Shown here: one piece after another, positions 52,601 to 63,041 of the stretch | How positions within the stretch are numbered: position 1 is the first letter of the stretch | How the letters are laid out: each line of letters begins with the position of its first letter | Source: Hippophae tibetana | Lineage: Eukaryota > Streptophyta > Magnoliopsida > Rosales > Elaeagnaceae | Length of the DNA: 64,000 nt | Direction: 5' to 3' | Assembly: GCA_037013495.1 (NCBI GenBank) | Contig: CM072801.1 | Coordinates: 74,819,816-74,883,815 of the forward strand | Position numbers and translations under genes: made by a program | The notes under the pieces: model-generated | Database searches by the model: none | What the model was told of the DNA's origin: nothing | What the model saw: only the letters and a program-made list of their open reading frames with translations

Positions 52601-53278
52601 AACCAAGGATATGAGACTAAATTATGTGGATCCTTTTCACGGACAACCTAACAACCTTAGAACAATAAGGAATAAGAAATATTGAATTACCAAGAAAATG
52701 GTTAAGATGTAAAAATTGAAATCATAAAGAGTTAGCACAAAAAACAACGCCACAAGGTGGGACCAAACTTTTAGAAGTCAATACGTATTTCAAATGACGG
52801 AATTTGGTTTCAAAAACACCGGAAATAAAGTATCGATTTGGTGCGGTTTTAGGTATCCAAACAAGCTTCAATTTGATATTTTACAATAGGCATTTTGATA
52901 CTCGAATTAAAATTAATAACATTTTAAATTTGTAAACCCAATTAATCCCTTTACTTTTTTGAAACGATGAATGTATTAGCTCTCTTGTATTTCTCAAGAA
53001 CAAAGATTGGTCTAACTCAAAAAACAAAGAAAAGTAAAAGATACTAACATTTTAAAGAAAACATCGAAATGAAATCCAAAGAGGAAAACAATGACAACAA
53101 AGTAGTAAAAAAACACAAGACTTGAGGGACAAATTTCCTTTCTTTTTTTGGCATTTGTGACTTAAGAAAGCAGAAACCAAACAAAGGACAAAATGTTTCA
53201 AATCTAAAATTCAAAAAATAGATACACGAAGATAGATACACTACTTTCAGCAACCAATGATATGAGACTAAATTATGT
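49374..53278. repeat. Four-monomer cassette with an internal dimer duplication (offset 1301)
   Basis: Units are 49374 (ORF), 50025, 50677, 51327 (N), 51978 and 52628 (N). The pair 50677 plus 51327 is repeated as 51978 plus 52628. Both copies carry 'ggatatgtgactaa' just before the first GGATCC and 'ccaaacttttagaag' in the N unit. The first four units match 38959-41562 at a constant offset of 10415 bp (16 monomers) and 55881-58484 at an offset of 6507 bp (10 monomers). Confidence 0.9.
53219..53241. repeat. Internal 9-bp direct repeat, 14-bp step (example copy)
   Basis: TAGATACAC occurs twice, at 53219-53227 and 53233-53241, separated by 'gaaga'. The pair recurs at the same place, just upstream of GGATCC, in most monomers. 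Some units break it, for example 'tagattcac' near 1136 and 'gatatatacac' near 10915. It could be the trace of a short ancestral duplication or a paired protein-binding site. Nothing in the sequence decides between these. Confidence 0.6.
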
Positions 53279-53543
53279 GGATCCTTTTCACAAAAAACCT
53301 AATACCTTAGAACACAAAGTAATAAGAAATATTGAATTACCAAGAAAATGGTTAAGATGTAAAAATTGAAATCATAAAGAGTTAGAACAAAAAACAACGC
53401 AACAAGGTGGGACCAAAATTTAAGAAGTCAATACGTATTTCAAATGACGGAATTTGGTTTCAAAAACACCGGAAATAAAGTATCGATTTGGTGCGGTTTT
53501 AGGTATCCAAACAAGCTTCAATTTGATATTTTACAATAGGCAT

Positions 53544-53556
53544 TTCGATACTCGAA
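53544..53556. other. Short perfect dyad TTCGA-TAC-TCGAA (example copy)
   Basis: Five-base arms TTCGA and TCGAA flank a 3-base centre. The dyad occurs in most monomers inside 'gcatttcgatactcg'. C-type-linked units read 'ttcgatacacgaa', which shortens the arms to four bases. A dyad of this size can be a dimeric protein site. The statistical support is weak and no protein family is implied. Confidence 0.5.
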
Positions 53557-53632
53557 TTAAAATTAATAACATTTTAAATTTGTAAACCCAATTAATCCCT
53601 TTACTTTTTTGAAACGATGAATGTATTAGCTC

Positions 53633-53649
53633 TCTTGTATTTCTCAAGA
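53633..53649. other. Short inverted repeat TCTTG-N7-CAAGA (example copy)
   Basis: Arms TCTTG and CAAGA flank 'tatttct'. The element recurs in most monomers. It is broken in units reading 'tcttttattt' (for example near 18474 and 23034) and in units reading 'ctcaaaaac' (for example near 46486). Its loss in those subfamilies argues against a strong structural requirement. Confidence 0.45.
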
Positions 53650-55863
53650 ACAAAGATTGGTCTAACTCGAAAAACAAAGAAAAGTAAAAGATACTAACAT
53701 TTTAAAGAAAACATCGAAATGAAATCCAAAGAGGAAAACAATGACAACAAAGTAGTAAAAAAACACAAGACTTGAGGGACAAATTTCTTTTCTTTTTTTG
53801 GCATTCGTGACTTAAGAAAGCAGAAACCAAACAAAGGACAAAATGTTTCGAATCTAAAATTCAAAAAAATAGATACACGAAGATAGATACACTACTTTCA
53901 GCAACCAATGATATGAGACTAAATTATGTGGATCCTTTTCACAAACAACCTAATACCTTAGAACACAAAGTAATAAGAAATATTGAATTACCAAGAAAAT
54001 GGTTAAGATGTAAAAATTGAAATCATAAAGAGTTAGAACAAAAAACAACGCAACAAGGTGGGACCAAAATTTAAGAAGTCAATACGTATTGCAAATGACG
54101 GAATTTGGTTTCAAAAACACCAGAAATAAAGTATCGATTTGGTGCGGTTTTAGGTATCCAAACAAGCTTCAATTTGATATTTTACAATATGCATTTCGAT
54201 ACTCGAATTAAAATTAATAACATTTTAAATTTGTAAACCCAATTAATCCCTTTACTTTTTTGAAACGATGAATGTATTAGCTCTCTTGTATTTCTCAAGA
54301 ACAAAGATTGGTCTAACTCAAAAAACAAAGAAAAGTAAAAGATACTAACATTTTAAAGAAAACATCGAAATGAAATCCAAAGAGGAAAACAATGACAACA
54401 AAGTAGTAAAAAAACACAAGACTTGAGGGACAAATTTCTTTTCTTTTTTTGGCATTCGTGACTTAAGAAAGCAGAAACCAAACAAAGGACAAAATGTTTC
54501 GAATCTAAAATTCAAAAAAATAGATACACGAAGATAGATACACTACTTTCAGCAACCAATGATATGAGACTAAATTATGTGGATCCTTTTCACATACAAC
54601 CTAATACCTTAGAACACAAAGTAATAAGAAATATTGAATTACCAAGAAAATGGTTAAGATGTAAAAATTGAAATCATAAAGAGTTAGAACAAAAAACAAC
54701 GCAACAAGGTGGGACCAAAATTTAAGAAGTCAATACGTATTTCAAATGACGGAATTTGGTTTCAAAAACACCGGAAATAAAGTATCGATTTGGTGCGGTT
54801 TTAGGTATCCAAACAAGCTTCAATTTGATATTTTACAATATGCATTTCGATACTCGAATTAAAATTAATAACATTTTAAATTTGTAAACCCAATTAATCC
54901 CTTTACTTTTTTGAAACGATGAATGTATTAGCTCTCTTGTATTTCTCAAGAACAAAGATTGGTCTAACTCAAAAAACAAAGAAAAGTAAAAGATACTAAC
55001 ATTTTAAAGAAAACATCGAAATGAAATCCAAAGAGGAAAACAATGACAACAAAGTAGTAAAAAAACACAAGACTTGAGGGACAAATTTCCTTTCTTTTTT
55101 TGGCATTCGTGACTTAAGAAAGCAGAAACCAAACAAAGGACAAAATGTTTCGAATCTAAAATTCAAAAAAATAGATACACGAAGATAGATACACTACTTT
55201 CAGCAACCAATGATATGAGACTAAATTATGTGGATCCTTTTCACAAAAAACCTAATACCTTAGAACACAAAGTAATAAGAAATATTGAATTACCAAGAAA
55301 ATGGTTAAGATGTAAAAATTGAAATCATAAAGAGTTAGAACAAAAAACAACGCAACAAGGTGGGACCAAAATTTAAGAAGTCAATACGTATTTCAAATGA
55401 CGGAATTTGGTTTCAAAAACACCGGAAATAAAGTATCGATTTGGTGCGGTTTTAGGTATCCAAACAAGCTTCAATTTGATATTTTACAATAGGCATTTCG
55501 ATACTCGAATTAAAATTAATAACATTTTAAATTTGTAAACCCAATTAATCCCTTTACTTTTTTGAAACGATGAATGTATTAGCTCTCTTGTATTTCTCAA
55601 AAACAAAGATTGGTCTAACTCAAAAAACAAAGAAAAGTAAAAATACTAACATTTTAAAGAAAACATCGAAATGAAATCCAAAGAGGAAAACAATGACAAC
55701 AAAGTAGTAAAAAAACACAAGACTTGAGGGACAAATTTCCTTTCTTTTTTTGGCATTTGTGACTTAAGAAAGCAGAAACCAAACAAAGGAAAAAATGTTT
55801 CAAATCTAAAATTCAAAAAATAGATACACGAAGATAGATACACTATTTTCAGCAACCAATGAT

Positions 55864-56187
55864 ATGAGACTAAATTATGTGGATCCTTTTCACAAACAAC
55901 CTAATACTATAGAACACAAAGTAATAAGAAATATTGAATTACCAAGAAAATGGTTAAGATGTAAAAATAGAAATCATAAAGAGTTAGACGAAAAAAAACG
56001 CAGCAAGGTGGGACCAAAAGTTAAGAAGTCAATACGTATTGCAAATGACAGAATTTGGTTTCAAAAACACCGAGAAATAAAGTATCGTATTGGTGCGGTT
56101 TTAGGTATCCAAACAAGCTTCAATTTGATATTTTATAATAGGCATTTCGATACTCGAATTAAAATTAATAACATTTTAAATTTGTAA
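55864..56187 (+). other. 107-codon satellite frame heading the third cassette
   Basis: Conceptual product identical to the copies at 12891 and 38942. It lies inside the eight-monomer cycle. Confidence 0.55.
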
Positions 56188-58484
56188 ACCCAATTAATCC
56201 CTTTACTTTTTTGAAACGATGAAAAGTATTAGCTCTCTTGTATTTCTCAAGAACAAAGATTGGCCTAACTCAAAAAACAAAGAAAAGTAAAAGATACTAA
56301 CATTTTAAAGAAAACATCGAAATGAAATCCAAAGAGGTAAACAATGACAACAAAGTAGTAAATAAACACAAGACTTGAGGGACAAATTTCCTCTCTTTTT
56401 TTGGCATTTGTGACTTAAGAAAGCAGAAACCAAACAAAGGACAAAATGTTTCAAATCTAAAATTCAAAAAATAGATACACGAAGATAGATACACTACTTT
56501 CAGCAACCAATGATATGAGACTAAATTATGTGGATCCTTTTCACAAACAACCTAATACCTTTGAACACAAAGTAATAAGAAATATTGAATTACCAAGAAA
56601 ATGGTTAAGATGTAAAAATAGAAATCATAAAGAGTTAGACCAAAAGACAACGCAGCAAGGTGGGACCAAAAGTTAAGAAGTCAATACGTATTGCAAATGA
56701 CAGAATTTGGTTTCAAAAACACCGAGAAATAAAGTATCGATTTGGTGCGGTTTTAGGTATCCAAACAAGCTTCAATTTGATAGTTTATAATAGGCATTTC
56801 GATACTCGAATTAAAATTAATAACATTTTAAATTTGTAAACCCAATTAATCCCTTTACTTTTTTGAAAAGATGAAAAGTATTAGCTCTCTTGTATTTCTC
56901 AAGAACAAAGATTGGTCTAACTCAAAAAACAAAGAAAAGTAAAAGATACTAACATTTTAAAGAAAACATCGAAATGAAATCCAAAGAGGAAAACAACGAC
57001 AACAAAGTAGTAAAAAAACACAAGACTTGAGGGACAAATTTCCTTTGTTTTTTTGGCATTTGTGACTTAAGAAAGAAGAAACCAAACAAAGGACAAAATG
57101 TTTCAAATCTAAAATTCAAAAAATAGATACACGAAGATAGATACACTACTTTCAGCAACCAAGGATATGTGACTAAATTATGTGGATCCTTTTCACGGAC
57201 AACCTAATACCTTAGAACACAAAGTAATAAGAAATATTGAATTACCAAGAAAATGGTTAAGATGTAAAAATTGAAATCATAAAGAGTTAGAACAAAAAAC
57301 AACGCAACAAGGTGGGACCAAAATTTAAGAAGTCAATACGTATTGCAAATGACGGAATTTGGTTTCAAAAACACCAGAAATAAAGTATCGATTTGGTGCG
57401 GTTTTAGGTATCCAAAAAAGCTTCAATTTGATATTTTACAATAGGCATTTCGATACTCGAATTAAAATTAATAACATTTTAAATTTGTAAACCCAATTAA
57501 TCCCTTTACTTTTTTGAAACGATGAATGTATTAGCTCTCTTGTATTTCTCAAGAACAAAGATTGGTCTAACTCAAAAAACAAAGGAAAGTAAAAGATACA
57601 AACATTTTAAAGAAAACATCGAAAGGAAATCCAAAGAGGAAAACAACGACAACAAAGTAGTAAAAAAACACAAGACTTGAGGGACAAATTTCCCTTCCTT
57701 TTTTGGCATTCGTGACTTAAGAAAGCAGAAACCAAACAAAGGACAAAATGTTTCAAATCTAAAATTCAAAAAATAGATACACGAAGATAGATACACTACT
57801 TTCAGCAACCAAGGATATGAGAATAAATTATGTGGATCCTTTTCACGGACAACCTAACAACCTTAGAACAATAAGGAATAAGAAATATTGAATTACCAAG
57901 AAAATGGTTAAGATGTAAAAATTGAAATCATAAAGAGTTAGCACAAAAAACAACGCCACAAGGTGGGACCAAACTTTTAGAAGTCAATACGTATTTCAAA
58001 TGACGGAATTTGGTTTCAAAAACACCGGAAATAAAGTATCGATTTGGTGCGGTTTTAGGTATCCAAACAAGCTTCAATTTGATATTTTACAATAGGCATT
58101 TCGATACTCGAATTAAAATTAATAACATTTTAAATTTGTAAACCCAATTAATCCCTTTACTTTTTTGAAACGATGAATGTATTAGCTCTCTTGTATTTCT
58201 CAAGAACAAAGATTGGTCTAACTCAAAAAACAAAGAAAAGTAAAAGATACTAACATTTTAAAGAAAACATCGAAATGAAATCCAAAGAGGAAAACAATGA
58301 CAACAAAGTAGTAAAAAAACACAAGACTTGAGGGACAAATTTCCTTTCTTTTTTTGGCATTTGTGACTTAAGAAAGCAGAAACCAAACAAAGGACAAAAT
58401 GTTTCAAATCTAAAATTCAAAAAATAGATACACGAAGATAGATACACTACTTTCAGCAACCAATGATATGAGACTAAATTATGT

Positions 58485-61400
58485 GGATCCTTTTCACAAA
58501 AAACCTAATACCTTAGAACACAAAGTAATAAGAAATATTGAATTACCAAGAAAATGGTTAAGATGTAAAAATTGAAATCATAAAGAGTTAGAACAAAAAA
58601 CAACGCAACAAGGTGGGACCAAAATTTAAGAAGTCAATACGTATTTCAAATGACGGAATTTGGTTTCAAAAACACCGGAAATAAAGTATCGATTTGGTGC
58701 GGTTTTAGGTATCCAAACAAGCTTCAATTTGATATTTTACAATAGGCATTTCGATACTCGAATTAAAATTAATAACATTTTAAATTTGTAAACCCAATTA
58801 ATCCCTTTACTTTTTTGAAACGATGAATGTATTAGCTCTCTTGTATTTCTCAAGAACAAAGATTGGTCTAACTCGAAAAACAAAGAAAAGTAAAAGATAC
58901 TAACATTTTAAAGAAAACATCGAAATGAAATCCAAAGAGGAAAACAATGACAACAAAGTAGTAAAAAAACACAAGACTTGAGGGACAAATTTCTTTTCTT
59001 TTTTTGGCATTCGTGACTTAAGAAAGCAGAAACCAAACAAAGGACAAAATGTTTCGAATCTAAAATTCAAAAAAATAGATACACGAAGATAGATACACTA
59101 CTTTCAGCAACCAATGATATGAGACTAAATTATGTGGATCCTTTTCACAAACAACCTAATACCTTAGAACACAAAGTAATAAGAAATATTGAATTACCAA
59201 GAAAATGGTTAAGATGTAAAAATTGAAATCATAAAGAGTTAGAACAAAAAACAACGCAACAAGGTGGGACCAAAATTTAAGAAGTCAATACGTATTGCAA
59301 ATGACGGAATTTGGTTTCAAAAACACCAGAAATAAAGTATCGATTTGGTGCGGTTTTAGGTATCCAAACAAGCTTCAATTTGATATTTTACAATATGCAT
59401 TTCGATACTCGAATTAAAATTAATAACATTTTAAATTTGTAAACCCAATTAATCCCTTTACTTTTTTGAAACGATGAATGTATTAGCTCTCTTGTATTTC
59501 TCAAGAACAAAGATTGGTCTAACTCAAAAAACAAAGAAAAGTAAAAGATACTAACATTTTAAAGAAAACATCGAAATGAAATCCAAAGAGGAAAACAATG
59601 ACAACAAAGTAGTAAAAAAACACAAGACTTGAGGGACAAATTTCCTTTCTTTTTTTGGCATTCGTGACTTAAGAAAGCAGAAACCAAACAAAGGACAAAA
59701 TGTTTCGAATCTAAAATTCAAAAAAATAGATACACGAAGATAGATACACTACTTTCAGCAACCAATGATATGAGACTAAATTATGTGGATCCTTTTCACA
59801 AAAAACCTAATACCTTAGAACACAAAGTAATAAGAAATATTGAATTACCAAGAAAATGGTTAAGATGTAAAAATTGAAATCATAAAGAGTTAGAACAAAA
59901 AACAACGCAACAAGGTGGGACCAAAATTTAAGAAGTCAATACGTATTTCAAATGACGGAATTTGGTTTCAAAAACACCGGAAATAAAGTATCGATTTGGT
60001 GCGGTTTTAGGTATCCAAACAAGCTTCAATTTGATATTTTACAATAGGCATTTCGATACTCGAATTAAAATTAATAACATTTTAAATTTGTAAACCCAAT
60101 TAATCCCTTTACTTTTTTGAAACGATGAATGTATTAGCTCTCTTGTATTTCTCAAAAACAAAGATTGGTCTAACTCAAAAAACAAAGAAAAGTAAAAGAT
60201 ACTAACATTTTAAAGAAAACATCGAAATGAAATCCAAAGAGGAAAACAATGACAACAAAGTAGTAAAAAAACACAAGACTTGAGGGACAAATTTCCTTTC
60301 TTTTTTTGGCATTTGTGACTTAAGAAAGCAGAAACCAAACAAAGGAAAAAATGTTTCAAATCTAAAATTCAAAAAATAGATACACGAAGATAGATACACT
60401 ATTTTCAGCAACCAATGATATGAGACTAAATTATGTGGATCCTTTTCACAAACAACCTAATACTATAGAACACAAAGTAATAAGAAATATTGAATTACCA
60501 AGAAAATGGTTAAGATGTAAAAATAGAAATCATAAAGAGTTAGACGAAAAAAAACGCAGCAAGGTGGGACCAAAAGTTAAGAAGTCAATACGTATTGCAA
60601 ATGACAGAATTTGGTTTCAAAAACACCGAGAAATAAAGTATCGTATTGGTGCGGTTTTAGGTATCCAAACAAGCTTCAATTTGATATTTTATAATAGGCA
60701 TTTCGATACTCGAATTAAAATTAATAACATTTTAAATTTGTAAACCCAATTAATCCCTTTACTTTTTTGAAACGATGAAAAGTATTAGCTCTCTTGTATT
60801 TCTCAAGAACAAAGATTGGCCTAACTCAAAAAACAAAGAAAAGTAAAAGATACTAACATTTTAAAGAAAACATCGAAATGAAATCCAAAGAGGTAAACAA
60901 TGACAACAAAGTAGTAAATAAACACAAGACTTGAGGGACAAATTTCCTCTCTTTTTTTGGCATTTGTGACTTAAGAAAGCAGAAACCAAACAAAGGACAA
61001 AATGTTTCAAATCTAAAATTCAAAAAATAGATACACGAAGATAGATACACTACTTTCAGCAACCAATGATATGAGACTAAATTATGTGGATCCTTTTCAC
61101 AAACAACCTAATACCTTTGAACACAAAGTAATAAGAAATATTGAATTACCAAGAAAATGGTTAAGATGTAAAAATAGAAATCATAAAGAGTTAGACCAAA
61201 AGACAACGCAGCAAGGTGGGACCAAAAGTTAAGAAGTCAATACGTATTGCAAATGACAGAATTTGGTTTCAAAAACACCGAGAAATAAAGTATCGATTTG
61301 GTGCAGTTTTAGGTATCCAAACAAGCTTCAATTTGATAGTTTATAATAGGCATTTCGATACTCGAATTAAAATTAATAACATTTTAAATTTGTAAACCCA

Positions 61401-63041
61401 ATTAATCCCTTTACTTTTTTGAAAAGATGAAAAGTATTAGCTCTCTTGTATTTCTCAAGAACAAAGATTGGTCTAACTCAAAAAACAAAGAAAAGTAAAA
61501 GATACTAACATTTTAAAGAAAACATCGAAATGAAATCCAAAGAGGAAAACAACGACAACAAAGTAGTAAAAAAAACACAAGACTTGAGGGACAAATTTCC
61601 TTTGTTTTTTTGGCATTTGTGACTTAAGAAAGAAGAAACCAAACAAAGGACAAAATGTTTCAAATCTAAAATTCAAAAAATAGATACACGAAGATAGATA
61701 CACTACTTTCAGCAACCAAGGATATGTGACTAAATTATGTGGATCCTTTTCACGGACAACCTAATACCTTAGAACACAAAGTAATAAGAAATATTGAATT
61801 ACCAAGAAAATGGTTAAGATGTAAAAATTGAAATCATAAAGAGTTAGAACAAAAAACAACGCAACAAGGTGGGACCAAAATTTAAGAAGTCAATACGTAT
61901 TGCAAATGACGGAATTTGGTTTCAAAAACACCAGAAATAAAGTATCGATTTGGTGCGGTTTTAGGTATCCAAAAAAGCTTCAATTTGATATTTTACAATA
62001 GGCATTTCGATACTCGAATTAAAATTAATAACATTTTAAATTTGTAAACCCAATTAATCCCTTTACTTTTTTGAAACGATGAATGTATTAGCTCTCTTGT
62101 ATTTCTCAAGAACAAAGATTGGTCTAACTCAAAAAACAAAGGAAAGTAAAAGATACAAACATTTTAAAGAAAACATCGAAAGGAAATCCAAAGAGGAAAA
62201 CAACGACAACAAAGTAGTAAAAAAACACAAGACTTGAGGGACAAATTTCCCTTCCTTTTTTGGCATTCGTGACTTAAGAAAGCAGAAACCAAACAAAGGA
62301 CAAAATGTTTCAAATCTAAAATTCAAAAAATAGATACACGAAGATAGATACACTACTTTCAGCAACCAAGGATATGAGAATAAATTATGTGGATCCTTTT
62401 CACGGACAACCTAACAACCTTAGAACAATAAGGAATAAGAAATATTGAATTACCAAGAAAATGGTTAAGATGTAAAAATTGAAATCATAAAGAGTTAGCA
62501 CAAAAAACAACGCCACAAGGTGGGACCAAACTTTTAGAAGTCAATACGTATTTCAAATGACGGAATTTGGTTTCAAAAACACCGGAAATAAAGTATCGAT
62601 TTGGTGCGGTTTTAGGTATCCAAACAAGCTTCAATTTGATATTTTACAATAGGCATTTCGATACTCGAATTAAAATTAATAACATTTTAAATTTGTAAAC
62701 CCAATTAATCCCTTTACTTTTTTGAAACGATGAATGTATTAGCTCTCTTGTATTTCTCAAGAACAAAGATTGGTCTAACTCAAAAAACAAAGAAAAGTAA
62801 AAGATACTAACATTTTAAAGAAAACATCGAAATGAAATCCAAAGAGGAAAACAATGACAACAAAGTAGTAAAAAAACACAAGACTTGAGGGACAAATTTC
62901 CTTTCTTTTTTTGGCATTTGTGACTTAAGAAAGCAGAAACCAAACAAAGGACAAAATGTTTCAAATCTAAAATTCAAAAAATAGATACACGAAGATAGAT
63001 ACACTACTTTCAGCAACCAATGATATGAGACTAAATTATGT
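58485..63041. repeat. Seven-monomer higher-order repeat (4557 bp)
   Basis: Units are 58485, 59136, 59787, 60437 (ORF), 61088, 61741 and 62391 (N). They match the previous cycle at offset 5206 for the first two units and at 4555-4557 thereafter. 'attggcctaac' (near 60814), 'aaagaggtaaac' (near 60886) and 'gagaataaattatg' (near 62377) are rare variants carried over from the previous cycle. A third cycle opens at 63042. Confidence 0.92.
60420..60743 (+). other. 107-codon satellite frame heading the fourth cassette
   Basis: Conceptual product identical to that at 55864, 4556 bp upstream. It lies inside the seven-monomer cycle and was copied together with its neighbours. Confidence 0.55.

Larger units (their letters stand above)
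53279..58484. repeat. Eight-monomer higher-order repeat (5206 bp)
   Basis: Units are 53279, 53930, 54581, 55232, 55881 (ORF), 56532, 57184 and 57834 (N). The next cycle begins at 58485. Markers shared with that cycle are 'ctaactcgaaaaac' near 53661 and 58867, 'aatgtttcgaatc', 'acaatatgcatttcg', 'tttcacaaaaaacc', 'attggcctaac' near 56258 and 'aaagaggtaaac' near 56330. The last four units are the recurring ORF-to-N cassette. Compared with the next cycle, this one has one extra monomer around 53930-55231. Confidence 0.92.

Noticed and set aside
53541-53560. CENP-B box
   Set aside because: I compared the TTCG-containing stretches on both strands with the mammalian pattern NTTCGNNNNANNCGGGN. None has the required A and CGGG at the right distance.
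53582-53590. Telomere-like 'taaaccc' in each monomer
   Set aside because: It is one isolated heptamer match per 651 bp followed by 'aatta'. There is no tandem telomeric run, so it is likely chance.
53279-53929. Shorter internal subrepeat, for example four ~163-bp nucleosome-sized units
   Set aside because: Only short similarities were found (such as 'taacattttaaa' twice, about 130 bp apart, and two 'gaaatc..aaagag' stretches about 300 bp apart), and they have no common step.
270-63016. Recurring minus-strand frames of 62-80 codons, rich in Phe, Leu and Cys, in most monomers
   Set aside because: They begin at TTG or GTG, not ATG. They are hydrophobic because the minus strand is T-rich, and small indels shift them freely between copies. 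No coding signal remains once the 651-bp repeat is taken into account.
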